Source: Bryobacterales bacterium F-183
GTDB lineage: Bacteria > Acidobacteriota > Terriglobia > Bryobacterales > Bryobacteraceae
NCBI GenBank assembly: GCA_016865505.2
Contig: AP025252.1
Span: forward strand, 868,001-932,000
DNA: 64,000 nt
Direction: 5' to 3'
The notes under the pieces are model-generated. The model worked only from the letters and a program-made list of their open reading frames with translations. It did no database searches and was not told where the DNA came from. Shown one piece after another: positions 25,920 to 35,800 of the stretch. A program made the position numbers and the translations under genes. Each line of letters begins with the position of its first letter. The stretch's first letter is position 1.

Positions 25920-27621
25920 TGCCTTTTCTCATTTCTTCGGCGAGGTATTCGCTGGTGCGCCATGCCAGGGCGCAGATGGTGAGCGTCGGGTTCTTGTCGG
26001 GGTTGGAGACGAACGGGGCGGCGTCGGCCACGAAGAGGTTTTTGACCTCGTGCGCCTGACAGTACTTGTTGAGGGCCGACTTGTTGGGGTCGTTACCCAT
26101 GCGGATGGTGCCGAGTTCGTGGATGATTTCGCCGCCGAGCGAGATCTTGCGCTTGGCATCGCCGGGGGCGATCTGAACGGTGCCTCCGACGGCTTCGAGC
26201 ATCGCCTTGAAGGTGCGCTCCATGTGGTCCACCATCTTGTATTCGTGCTCGCTCCACTTGAAGTGGAACTTCAGCACGGGGATGCCGTACTGGTCGACGA
26301 CGTTGGAGTCGATTTCGGCGTAGGTGTCCTTGTTGGGGATCATTTCGCCGCGGCCGGCGAGGTTGATCCAGGTGCCGTAGTCGGCCTTGATGGCGTCCTT
26401 GAGCTTTTGGCCGTAGCCCTGGTTGCGGGCGCAGACGCCGGTAAAGCCGCCGATTTGCGGCATGCCGAAGCCACCGCCGATTTCGATGTGATAGCCGCGC
26501 GGGAAATCCTTGTTCTGCTTGGCCCATTCCCACCACGGTACGTAGACGTGCATGCCGCCCATGCCGTCGCTGTCGTAGATGGGCATGCCTTCGAGCGCGG
26601 GTACGTGGGCGCGCATCGAGAAGCCGACGCTATCGGTGAGGTACTTGCCAACGACACCGGAGCCGTTGGCCAAGCCGTCGCGATGGCGGGCGGACTTGGA
26701 GTTCAACAACAAACGCGTGGATTCGAGCGCGGAGGCTGCGAGGACGACGGTACGGCAGCGGATCTGGCGTTCGGTGCGGGTGGCCTTGTCGATGTAGGAA
26801 ACCGCTACGACCTTGCCCGAAGAATCGGTGATCAGTTCGCGAGCCATGGCGCCGGTCATCAGGGTGACGTTGCCGGTCTTCATGGCGGGCATGATCTGCA
26901 CCTGGCTCGAAGAGTAATTCGACGCCGTGATGCAGCCACGTCCGCACTGGCCGCAGTAATGACAGGCCGCGCGACCGTTGTGGTTCTTGGTGATGATGGC
27001 GAGTCGCGACGGGATACAGGGGATGCCAAGGGTCTTGCAGGCCACCTGCATACGGCGTTCGTGCGCGCGGGGCGGCGGGCAGGGCTGAAAGATGCCATCG
27101 GGAGCCGACCGGATGCCTTCTTTGGTGCCGGTTACGCCGATGAACTCTTCGGCCTTGTCGTAATAGGGCGCGATGTCTTCGTAGGTGATGGGCCAGTCGT
27201 CGCCGAGGCCGTCGGTGGAGTACGGCTTGAAGTCGTAATCGGCGAAGCGCAGGGTGATGCGTCCGTAGTGGTTGGTGCGTCCGCCGAGGATACGCGAGCG
27301 GAACCACATGAACTTCGAATCGGGTCCGGTGGTGTAGGGTTCGCCGGGGATCTGCCAGAAGCCGTTGGGGGCCAGGAAGTAGCCGAACGGGTACGGGTTG
27401 CCGAAGTAGAAACGGGCATCGTCGCCAGCGCCGCGGTGGGGGACTTGGAAGGGCCACATGTGCTCTTTGTAGTCCTTGGCGGGGTTGAGCATCGGGCCGG
27501 CTTCCATGAGGGTGACTTTGACGCCCATGTCCGCGAGGACTTTGGTGACCGTACCGCCTCCAGCACCGGAGCCGATGACGACCACGTCATGCACTTTGGG
27601 GCTGCGGATGACTTGTGGCAT
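25912..27621 (-). CDS. GMC-family FAD-dependent sugar dehydrogenase, large subunit
   Basis: The 569-residue flavoprotein has the N-terminal dinucleotide fold [21 protein letters not shown], the [10 protein letters not shown] substrate-flap region, a cysteine cluster [11 protein letters not shown], and the C-terminal GMC_oxred_C domain with [10 protein letters not shown] and [25 protein letters not shown]. This is the class of glucoside 3-dehydrogenase, sorbitol and gluconate dehydrogenases. It pairs with the subunit-3 gene and passes electrons to the respiratory chain, probably through a cytochrome c that is not in this window. It leads the operon ending at 24415. Confidence 0.92.
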   Translation of the reverse strand: MPQVIRSPKVHDVVVIGSGAGGGTVTKVLADMGVKVTLMEAGPMLNPAKDYKEHMWPFQVPHRGAGDDARFYFGNPYPFGYFLAPNGFWQIPGEPYTTGPDSKFMWFRSRILGGRTNHYGRITLRFADYDFKPYSTDGLGDDWPITYEDIAPYYDKAEEFIGVTGTKEGIRSAPDGIFQPCPPPRAHERRMQVACKTLGIPCIPSRLAIITKNHNGRAACHYCGQCGRGCITASNYSSSQVQIMPAMKTGNVTLMTGAMARELITDSSGKVVAVSYIDKATRTERQIRCRTVVLAASALESTRLLLNSKSARHRDGLANGSGVVGKYLTDSVGFSMRAHVPALEGMPIYDSDGMGGMHVYVPWWEWAKQNKDFPRGYHIEIGGGFGMPQIGGFTGVCARNQGYGQKLKDAIKADYGTWINLAGRGEMIPNKDTYAEIDSNVVDQYGIPVLKFHFKWSEHEYKMVDHMERTFKAMLEAVGGTVQIAPGDAKRKISLGGEIIHELGTIRMGNDPNKSALNKYCQAHEVKNLFVADAAPFVSNPDKNPTLTICALAWRTSEYLAEEMRKGNV

Positions 27622-27884
27622 ATCAATGTAAGTCTATACCCAGAGCACCCCAAAGGCGTATCACGTACCTTCGATCCACGGCGTTGGCGCGAAGTTTTCG
27701 TAGGCCTAGTGTTTTATGCCTTACCACCGTTCCAGAACTGTAAATTTCACCGCATACTGCATCAAGAACACCGCAAAACATTGGGGAAAACAAGCCAAAC
27801 CAGGGCTGTGTTCCTGATTGCTGGCAGCGGCGTTCTGGCACCGTGCAGAGTACATCTGCCCGGTTGAGGTGAACCAAAACAAGC

Positions 27885-28445
27885 ATGTTTATACCGATTC
27901 GCATTGCGGCCGGCGTCCTTGGCGTGACGCTGGCTGCGGACCCCTGCCTGCTCATGGCGGCAGATCAGAACAAAGCGGCGCGGGAGGCTCAACAAGGGTC
28001 CCCGAAGCAGCAACAACAAACGAAGGAACGGAAAGCAGCAGCAGCCCCGGCTCGAGAGAAAGCCAAGGGGCAAGGTACTGCAGCACAGGGAGCCGTGATG
28101 GTTCGGGACGCGGAGACTGGAGAGCTTCGTCCACCGACCGAAGAAGAGTTCCGGGAATTGCAGGCTCCGGTGACCCGGCGGCCCTTGGATGGCGACGCAG
28201 GTGAGCCCGAGCGTGCTGCCGCCTCGGCGGCGCGAAAGTCGCCGAGTCCGCGTCCATCCCAGCCGCTCGAAGTGGAGCATCCGGACGGCGCGGTGAGCAT
28301 CACGCTGGATGAGAGCATGACCAGCTATACGGTGGCGCGGCGTACGGCGGACGGCAAGATCGTCAAGACCGAAACCACCGGCGTAAAGGCTGCAAACGCG
28401 GCTGTATCGCAGGGCGCGAAGAAGGCGGTGACCCATGCGAAATAA
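27885..28445 (+). CDS. Small secreted protein, post-PEP-CTERM-1 type (copy 1)
   Basis: The 186-residue protein has a signal peptide (about residues 1–26), a lysine/alanine/glutamine-rich low-complexity stretch, the segment VRDAETGELRPPTEEEFRELQ, and a C-terminal conserved block (EVEHPDGAVSITLDES, RRTADGKIV, KAANAAVS). Copy 2 at 30824–31336 shares both blocks. I recall this pattern from the NCBI family name post-PEP-CTERM-1, but cannot verify it here. Its end overlaps the protease gene by 11 bases, so the two are translationally coupled. The function is unknown. Confidence 0.7.
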   Translation: MFIPIRIAAGVLGVTLAADPCLLMAADQNKAAREAQQGSPKQQQQTKERKAAAAPAREKAKGQGTAAQGAVMVRDAETGELRPPTEEEFRELQAPVTRRPLDGDAGEPERAAASAARKSPSPRPSQPLEVEHPDGAVSITLDESMTSYTVARRTADGKIVKTETTGVKAANAAVSQGAKKAVTHAK

Positions 28446-29874
28446 GGCACCGTTGGCGTGTGTCGCGCTGCTTTGCGCGGGGTCTGCCGTGACGGCAAAT
28501 GCCGCGGCGACGATTGTGATTGCGGTGGCGGACGGACCGAATGTCGGGTTCAACGATCCGACGCCGGTGAGTCCTGTGGGTGGCAATAGCGGCCGTACGC
28601 TGGGAGAGCAGCGTTTGAAGGTGTTTCAAGAAGCCGCCCGGATTTGGGGACAGGCGCTGACGTCGCGCGTACCGATCATCGTGTCGGCCGGATGGCAGGC
28701 GCAGTCGTGCACGGCGAATAGTGCGGTGCTGGGGTCGGCGGGTGCGGTTGCGGTGTTCCGCGATTTTGCCGGGGCTCCGGTGCGCGGCACCTGGTACCCG
28801 GTGGCGCTGGCGAATGCGCTGGCCGGTGTGGACCTGATGCCGTCTTTAAACCCGGCCAATGCGCCGGACATCACGGCGCGGTTCAACGTCAATCTGGGTA
28901 AGCCGGGTTGCCTGACGGGCATGCCGTTCTATCTGGGCCTTGACAGCAACGAAGGGTCGTCAGCGGTGGATCTGCTGGCGGTGCTGCTGCACGAGCTGGG
29001 ACATGGCCTCGGCTTCCAGACCTTTACGAATCCGCAGACTGGTGCGCCGTTGAACAATCTGCCGAGCGTGTGGGACCACTACCTGACCGATGCGTCGCTG
29101 AACCGTACGTGGGCCCAGATGACCAATGCGCAGCGCGTAGCCTCGGCAACTCGCACGACGCAGTTGGTGTGGGGCGGTACGCAGGTGAATGACGCGGCAC
29201 GTAGCATTCTGACGGCGGGCGCTCCGGCGCTTACGGTGAGCGCTCCGGCCAATGTGGTTGGCAGCTATCAGGTGGGTACGGCGACGTTTGGTCCGGCGTT
29301 GTTCTCGCCGGGGATCGCGAACCGGCAGATCATGCCGGTGGTGGATCAGCCGAACGGTACCGGCCTTGCCTGTACCGCATTGTCGGCGGCCAATGTCGCG
29401 GCGGTGTCGGGCAAGATCGCGCTGGTGGATAAAGGTACCTGCGCGAATACGGTGAAAGCGGCCAATGTACAGGCGGCGGGCGCGGTGGCGATGATCGTGG
29501 TGGACACCCTCGATACCTTGCCTCCGGCGACTCTGACCGGGACTGACGCCAGTATCCGCATTCCTTCGGTGAACATTGCGCTGTCCGACGGCAACAAGCT
29601 TAAGACGGCGCTGGCTTCGCGGACGCGGACGTCGTCCAACGTGGTGGCGACGGTAGGCATCGACCTGACGCGCCGCCGCGGAATGGATACCGCGGGGCGA
29701 ATTCTGATGTACGCTCCGAATCCGGTGCAGCCGGGATCGTCGGTGTCGCACTTTGATGTCACGGCGACGCCGAACCTGCTGATGGAGCCGGCGATCAACC
29801 GGGACCTGGGTTCTTCGGTGACGCTGCCGCAGGATCTGACGTACACACTGTTGCGGGAGATCGGCTGGCGCTAG
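28435..29874 (+). CDS. Secreted metzincin-like metalloprotease with inserted PA domain (copy 1)
   Basis: The 479-residue protein has a signal peptide ending at TANA and then a domain beginning PNVGFNDPTPVSPVGGN. The zinc motif is HELGHGLGF (His 186, Glu 187, His 190). A protease-associated (PA) domain of about 130 residues follows (including GKIALVDKGTC and QAAGAVAMIVVD), then SHFD and LLMEP, which look like the third zinc ligand and Met-turn of leishmanolysin-like metzincins. The PA domain thus lies between the zinc helix and third ligand. The start overlaps the small-protein gene by 11 bases. Substrate unknown. Confidence 0.85.
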   Translation: MRNKAPLACVALLCAGSAVTANAAATIVIAVADGPNVGFNDPTPVSPVGGNSGRTLGEQRLKVFQEAARIWGQALTSRVPIIVSAGWQAQSCTANSAVLGSAGAVAVFRDFAGAPVRGTWYPVALANALAGVDLMPSLNPANAPDITARFNVNLGKPGCLTGMPFYLGLDSNEGSSAVDLLAVLLHELGHGLGFQTFTNPQTGAPLNNLPSVWDHYLTDASLNRTWAQMTNAQRVASATRTTQLVWGGTQVNDAARSILTAGAPALTVSAPANVVGSYQVGTATFGPALFSPGIANRQIMPVVDQPNGTGLACTALSAANVAAVSGKIALVDKGTCANTVKAANVQAAGAVAMIVVDTLDTLPPATLTGTDASIRIPSVNIALSDGNKLKTALASRTRTSSNVVATVGIDLTRRRGMDTAGRILMYAPNPVQPGSSVSHFDVTATPNLLMEPAINRDLGSSVTLPQDLTYTLLREIGWR

Positions 29875-29901
29875 TCGCGCTTTTATAGATCGTTGGTAAT
29901 G

Positions 29902-29945
29902 GAGGGAGCCGTGGGGGTAATGCCCCGGGCTCCCTCTTTTGTTTT
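29902..29945 (+). terminator. Terminator after protease copy 1
   Basis: GAGGGAGCC at 29902–29910 pairs with GGCTCCCTC at 29928–29936, with an inner GGGG/CCCC extension, followed by TTTTGTTTT. It is a strong factor-independent terminator and is similar in sequence to the one after copy 2. Confidence 0.88.
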
Positions 29946-30123
29946 AGTACCAGTACCAGCTAAGTGGGTGTCGGTGGAAAAGTGTCTTACGACAGTGCGA
30001 AATTTTCCTAGGCTCTGGGCCATTCCGGACGAAGTTGACGCATACTAGGCGATAGGCCATATGAGAGACAGGGGATAGCCCACAGTTCTCGGATGGACTA
30101 TCTTGCAACTCGGAGGAAAAGTT

Positions 30124-30819
30124 TTGCGATTCATACAATCCGGAACTCTGTTAAAGCTGGTCCCGTTGATGCTCCTGGGCTCTGCGGGCCTGCGCGCTGA
30201 CGTGGTTCTGCTCAGCGAAAATTTTGATGACATCTCGACCCTGACAGGGAACGGTTGGACACTCTCCAACCAGAGCACACCGGCGGTTGGTGTGAACCCT
30301 GGTTGGTTTCAGGGTGAGCCCAACACGTTCGCAGCGCGCAGCGGCGCGGCGAATTCCTACATCTCGGCAAATTACCTGAACGCCAGCGTTGGCGGTAACG
30401 TCAGAAACTGGCTGATTCTGCCCCAACTTACGGTTGGGCCGAACACCGTCCTGACGTTCTACACGAGCACGGACACCAGCTTGTTCCCGGGTGACGTCCT
30501 GACGGTACAGGTGGCGGCGGCCGGAAGCGGCACCTACAACACACTGCTCACGATCGGTGACCCGAACTCGGCTGCCTACCCGACCGGGTGGACCAAGTAC
30601 AGCGTCAACGTGGGCGGTGCGGTGCCGGCCAATGTGGATATCGCGTTGGTTTACAGCGTCCAGGACACCAGCATCAACGGCAACGTGATCGGCATTGATG
30701 ACCTGAGTGTGGTGAATGTCACGTCGGCCGTGCCGGAACCTGGCGCCTGGCTGACCTTGTCTGTGATGTTGACCGGCGTAGCACTGCGCAAGCGCCGCCA
30801 GCAGAAGGAAGGGGTGTAA
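30124..30819 (+). CDS. PEP-CTERM protein with choice-of-anchor-J-like domain
   Basis: The 231-residue protein begins at a TTG (30124) six bases behind GGAGGA, an ideal spacing that gives a signal peptide (RFIQSGTLLKLVPLMLLGSAGLRA). The body opens with LLSENFDDISTLTGNGWTLSNQS and has NWLILPQLTV and NVIGIDDLSVV, the pattern of cleaved-adhesin/choice-of-anchor-J beta-sandwich domains. The end is a PEP-CTERM signal: VPEPGAW, hydrophobic helix, RKRRQQ. It precedes the second small-protein/protease pair by 4 bases and is probably co-transcribed with it. Confidence 0.87.
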   Translation: MRFIQSGTLLKLVPLMLLGSAGLRADVVLLSENFDDISTLTGNGWTLSNQSTPAVGVNPGWFQGEPNTFAARSGAANSYISANYLNASVGGNVRNWLILPQLTVGPNTVLTFYTSTDTSLFPGDVLTVQVAAAGSGTYNTLLTIGDPNSAAYPTGWTKYSVNVGGAVPANVDIALVYSVQDTSINGNVIGIDDLSVVNVTSAVPEPGAWLTLSVMLTGVALRKRRQQKEGV

Positions 30820-30823
30820 CAAC

Positions 30824-31336
30824 ATGAGGAAAAAGATAGTTACCAGTGTCGTAGGAATCGCCCTGGCCGCTGCGCCGTTTGCGGTGGCGCAGAGCAAGAA
30901 GCCGGCGCCGAAGAAGCCTGCCGCGGCGGCTCCTGCTGGAAAGGCAAAGTCCTCGACAAGTTCGGGGATGGTGGTGGTGAAGGATCCGGTGACGGGCGCG
31001 CTGCGCGCTCCGACGGCCGAAGAGTATCAGGCGCTGACGAACGGAGGTACCGTGAGCGGCGGCACCAGCCGGACCTCGGGTCCGCAGACCGCTGTGAAGG
31101 GTGGCGGAGCGGTTGCTGAGGCCGCTGTGGGCACGCAGGTACTGCATCCGGACGGGACGGTGAGCGTTCGCTTAGACGATAGCCATGCGGTGTTTGCGGT
31201 GGCAACCCGCACGCCGGACGGCAAGATCGTGCTGGGCGAGGTGACGGGAATCCAGGCGGCCAACGCTGCCGTCTCGAAGACAGGAAAGGCAAAGACGGCA
31301 GCCAAGGGAAAGGCGGATGCTTCGAATGAGAAATAA
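30824..31336 (+). CDS. Small secreted protein, post-PEP-CTERM-1 type (copy 2)
   Basis: The 170-residue paralogue of 27885–28445 has a signal peptide (MRKKIVTSVVGIALAAAPFAVAQ) and a Lys/Pro/Ala-rich region. The block VVKDPVTGALRAPTAEEYQAL follows, and then a conserved C-terminal region (VLHPDGTVSVRLDDS, RTPDGKIV, QAANAAVS). It lies directly after a PEP-CTERM gene, which fits the family's name. Its stop overlaps the protease start by 11 bases, exactly as in copy 1. No enzyme motif is visible. Confidence 0.72.
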   Translation: MRKKIVTSVVGIALAAAPFAVAQSKKPAPKKPAAAAPAGKAKSSTSSGMVVVKDPVTGALRAPTAEEYQALTNGGTVSGGTSRTSGPQTAVKGGGAVAEAAVGTQVLHPDGTVSVRLDDSHAVFAVATRTPDGKIVLGEVTGIQAANAAVSKTGKAKTAAKGKADASNEK

Positions 31337-32744
31337 GACATTGGCCCTGCTGACCGGGGCGTTTCTTTGCGGTGCTTCGCTTTCGCAAGCGGCTGCAACG
31401 GTGACGATCGTCAACAATGACGGTCCCGGGGTGGGCTTCAATGACCCGACTCCGGCGTTGCCGGTGGGTGGCAACGACGGGACAACCCTGGGTCAACAAC
31501 GGCTGAACGCATTTGAGTTTGCAGCGAGGAAATGGGGCGCGACGCTGACATCCGTGCCGACGATTCGGATACGTGCTAACTGGCAGGCCCTCGCCTGTAA
31601 TGCGGGCTCGGCGGTGCTCGGGGCTGCTGGTGCCACATCGGTGTGGCGCAACTTTGCGGGCGCCCCGCGCGTGAATACCTGGTATGGCGCCGCGCTAGCG
31701 AATGCTCTATCTGGCGCAGCGCTTGACCCTGGAACTCCGGAGATCCTGGCGCGCTTCAATATCGATCTTGGAAAGCCGGGCTGCTTAACCGGCACGTTTT
31801 TCTACCTGGGGCTCGACAACAACGCTGGAAGTTCTGTGGACCTGGTTGCGGTTTTGCTCCATGAACTCGGACATGGGCTGGGCTTCCAGACGTTTACCAA
31901 TGGCTCGAATGGAGCTCAGCTCCTAGGGTTTCCGTCGGTTTATGATCACTTTCTGTTAGACTCATCCCTCAACAAAACCTGGGTCAACATGACGAACGCG
32001 GAGCGGGCGGCATCGGCAATCCGGACGGGCGGTCTGGCTTGGAGCGGCCCGATCGTGAACGATGCAGCGATAAACGTCCTGACCCCCGCTCCAGGTCTGA
32101 ATGTAACGGCACCGTCGAGCGTCGCCGGCAGATACTTCGTCGGAACCGCATCGTTTGGTCCGGCGCTGAACACGACGGGCGTGACGGCGCAGGTTATGCC
32201 GGTGGTGGACCAGGCGGATGGCAGAACTGGTTTGGCGTGTACGACGTTGTCGGCCGTAAACCGAGTGGCTGTGGCGGGCAAGATCGCGCTGGTGGACCGT
32301 GGAACTTGCACGTTCAACGTGAAGGCGCAGAACGTACAGGCGGCTGGTGCCGTGGGCATGCTGGTGGTGGACAACGTGGCAGGAACGGGAGTGCCTCCGG
32401 GGCTGGGTGGCATTGATCCCTTGGTCACGATTCCGAGCGTTCGCATTCTGCAGTCCGACGGGAATGCGTTGAAGGCGGCATTGGTGACACGGTCGCGCAC
32501 GTCGTCGCCAGTGGTGGCGACGCTTGGCATCGACTTGCTGCTGCGCCAGGGAATGAATCGCAACGGCAAGATGCTGATGTACGCGCCGAACCCGTTCCAG
32601 GGTGGTTCTTCGGTGTCGCACTTTGACACTTCGGCCTCCCGGAATCAGCTGATGGAACCGAGCATCAACGCAGATCTGACGCATGAAGTGAAGCCTCCGC
32701 AGGACCTGACGTACAAGCTGTTGCAGGAACTGGGCTGGCAGTAG
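31326..32744 (+). CDS. Secreted metzincin-like metalloprotease with inserted PA domain (copy 2)
   Basis: The 472-residue protein is a close paralogue of 28435–29874. It has a signal peptide (MRNKTLALLTGAFLCGASLSQAA), the opening PGVGFNDPTPALPVGGN, the zinc motif HELGHGLGF (His 179, Glu 180, His 183), the PA-domain segment GKIALVDRGTC and QAAGAVGMLVVD, then SHFD and LMEPS. The start ATG 31326 mirrors copy 1 (MRNK, 11-base overlap); the frame also opens three codons earlier. Residues are conserved over the whole length, so both copies look functional. Confidence 0.86.
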   Translation: MRNKTLALLTGAFLCGASLSQAAATVTIVNNDGPGVGFNDPTPALPVGGNDGTTLGQQRLNAFEFAARKWGATLTSVPTIRIRANWQALACNAGSAVLGAAGATSVWRNFAGAPRVNTWYGAALANALSGAALDPGTPEILARFNIDLGKPGCLTGTFFYLGLDNNAGSSVDLVAVLLHELGHGLGFQTFTNGSNGAQLLGFPSVYDHFLLDSSLNKTWVNMTNAERAASAIRTGGLAWSGPIVNDAAINVLTPAPGLNVTAPSSVAGRYFVGTASFGPALNTTGVTAQVMPVVDQADGRTGLACTTLSAVNRVAVAGKIALVDRGTCTFNVKAQNVQAAGAVGMLVVDNVAGTGVPPGLGGIDPLVTIPSVRILQSDGNALKAALVTRSRTSSPVVATLGIDLLLRQGMNRNGKMLMYAPNPFQGGSSVSHFDTSASRNQLMEPSINADLTHEVKPPQDLTYKLLQELGWQ

Positions 32745-32768
32745 ACGTTCGCTAGTTGAGAAGTGAGA

Positions 32769-32810
32769 GAGGGAGTCCGGGGTGAATGCCCTGGGCTCCC
32801 TCTTTGGTTT
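32769..32810 (+). terminator. Terminator after protease copy 2
   Basis: GAGGGAGTCC at 32769–32778 pairs with GGGCTCCCTC at 32793–32802, with one G·T pair, followed by TTTGGTTTT. It resembles the copy-1 terminator, showing that the duplicated unit included the terminator. It also lies at the 3' end of the minus-strand gene ending at 32814. Confidence 0.85.
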
Positions 32811-32813
32811 TGC

Positions 32814-35800
32814 TCAGAAGATGAGCGCAGGAGAGAAGTAACCCGTAACGTCCAACAAAAGGTGAGTAGGGCTGGATGTGAACGCACGGATGACTGGCGG
32901 GAACACACTGGTGGGGACCAGCACGCTGTTGGACGTGATTGCGCCATCGACCGCGTTGAGCGTAGAAACCAGTGGCATTGGCAGGACCGGGCTATAGAGT
33001 GTCAGATAGCCAAACGAGCCGCTGGGCACAACGGTCGCGTTCAGGGTAAGGGCGAGGCTTTCCAGTGGTGTGCCGCACCGCGTACCCTCGAATAGCCGGT
33101 TCTCTCCAGCATCCATGGGCTGCCCTCCGGCGTCCAGCCGAGTGTCGGCCATCCGGCATGGGTTGATGGTGTAGTACGGGAGGGTGGCGGCACCAGCGAC
33201 GTCGATGTCAAAGTACCCGGTGACATCCACCAGCAGGTCTGTGTCTCCATTTGCAAAGACATCGATCGAGCCATTGGAGCCAGCAACCGTAATCGCGCCG
33301 TTGGCCGTTATAGCTCCGGTTGGAGCATTCAAGGTCGACACGACAGGTTGCGGTTGGCCGGTGGGCCAGACAGTGAGGTAGCCAAGAGTGGTTCTGGGGA
33401 TGGCCGTGATGTTCAACGCATAGGCTTTGGCGGACGCCGGAATCGAGCAGTTGCCGGCGATGGCGATGGTACGAGCGACACCCGCCTGAAGTGCGGGTCC
33501 ACCGCGAGGGCCGTTGGGGTTACGCGAATCCAGAATCCGGCATGACGGAAGAACGGGACGGAAACCCAGGCCCTGCTCCTTGCGTGGTGCAAAGTAGCCA
33601 TTGATATCGAGCAGCACATGGGTGGTGCCAGTGGCGAACACCGTGACGCCGCCATTTGGGCCGGCACGAAGCACGGTTGAGTTCGCTTTGATGCGTCCAT
33701 CCAGTGAGTTGAGCAGCGACACGACGGGTCGGGGTTCACCGGCAGGGTAGATGGTGAGGTAGCCGAGCGGCCCTTGCGGGACGACCGTAACATTCATGGA
33801 GTACGCCACGGCATCGGCGGGCACTCCGCAGGGGCTACTGAGAACCGGAAAGGTACGCTCTGTCTGTGCGGATACCAGTGGCTGTCCGAGGGGTCCAGGG
33901 GCGTTGCGGGTGTCGGCCACGCGGCAGGGTGCGAGCGGATAGAACTCTAGCGGCTGTTGGCCGGATTGGACTACGGTGTAGGTGGCTCCGTTGACGTTGA
34001 TGAGGGCGGTACGGGCCAATTGACTTGGGTTCACCGAAGCCGCGACCGTGACCGCGCCGTTCCCGTTGCCGGAGGGGGATCCTGAGATTTGAAGCCAGGT
34101 AGCGTTGCTGGTGGCAGTCCAGGTTCCGGTAGCGGCGAGAGCGATCTGCGCAGTTCCGCCGCCGCCTGGAAGTATGGTGCCGGTGGACGTAAAGCGCAGC
34201 GTGCTGCCGTCACCGCCGGCTTGGCGCACCAATACGGACACGCCGCCGATAGAGAGCGTCGCGAATCTGGCGGGGCCAGAGTTCGCTGCGACATTGAGCA
34301 CAAGAGTAGCGGAGCCGGTGGCGGATCCAGTGCCCGCAGAGAGGAAACTCGCGCCACCTTGTACGCGCCATCCCAGCAGCGGATTCGATGCAGTGACCGT
34401 TAGGGTTGGGCTGGAAGCGGTAGCGGGTACATCCAACACCTGGGGACTTGCCGTGAGGGTGCCCGGATTCCCCGCCTGCGTGATTACGGCCGTTTGTGAG
34501 CCGACGCGAATGCTAATGCGACGAATCGCGCTGGAAGAATTGCCGGCGACACTAAAGGTAACCGGGCCGCTGCCCGAGCCCGAAGCGGTGGCGAGCGTGG
34601 TCCAGTTATCACCGGCGGTCGCGATCCAAAGGCAGTTGTTCTGAGTGGTGACGTTGAGCTGTCCGGTGCCGCCCGTGTAAGGGATTGCTAATGTCGACGG
34701 GGATAGCGTGTAGGTGCAGTTTCCCGGCGGATTCACCCGGACCAAGCCGTCTATCTGGGCTGAGCCACCAACCGACTCAATCACGACCGCATAGAGAGTG
34801 GAGCCATTGGCCGACCAGAATACCTGTCTGCCTTGTGAAAAGGTGACGTCCGCAACAGCTGCCGGTATGGGCACCGACCCGCGAACTGTGAGCGTAGAAT
34901 CGTCCCAAACCTCGACCCGACTCGGCTGATAATTGACCACCGCGAGGGCCCGTTGCGAGGCGGAATGGTCGACGAAGCCGAACGATATGTTGCCCACTTC
35001 AAGGCCATCTTCACCCGGCACATCGGACGCGATGTACGCCTTTGCGCAACCATAGGTGCGTGTACCTGCTTCATTTGCCCATACCGCATCGCAGTTTGAA
35101 ACGCGTTCGATGCGCACGGGAATGCCGTTGGTGATGTCCCACTTCACACCCTGCCAGTAGATGGCTTTGCGGGCGGGCACAACCGTCATCGGCGAATTTT
35201 CGGACGGCGGCGCGGACACGAATCCCTCTTGTCCGCTCGTCAGGTTGCGCCAGTAGAGTCCTCGGGTGTCGGACGCCGCGTGAGCGTAGAGGTAACCATT
35301 GCCGGGCAGTGCCACACCTCGTACGCGCAAGGGTACTTTGACGGTCGATCCAGGGGCGACGGCCGGGTTCAGGCGAACGATGGATACAAAGCCCGCATGG
35401 CCGACTGCGGCGTAGTCGCCATTGGGTTGTACGCCGACGGCAAGGCCGCCCAAAGGCAAGTTCTCTACGGAGTATTGGAGTGTTGCCGGGTCATAAATCG
35501 GTAAAACGTTGAGTTCCGGCGCGGTAACCAGGAGAGTGTCGTTTGCTTTGCGGTACGCCAGGGCGCTTACTTCAAAGCCAAACTTATGGCCAGGGTCGGC
35601 GGAGGATGGTTGCTGGGTCAATATAGTCGTACTGGTGCCAGCGGTGATGGTGGCCGTACGTGGCGCGCCCGTGCGGTTGGTCTCCGCGAACATCTGGAGG
35701 TCAGAAATGCCGCTGGCGCGTGTGGGTGTCATCAGGCGCAACCAACTGGCGCTGCTTTGTACGGTGTACTGGCAGTCCGGTGACGCAAGGATGATGAGGG

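Noticed and set aside
26050-27867. Long plus-strand frame (605 codons) opposite the GMC oxidoreductase
   Set aside because: It is antisense to a complete, conserved enzyme and reads like composition-driven low-complexity sequence.
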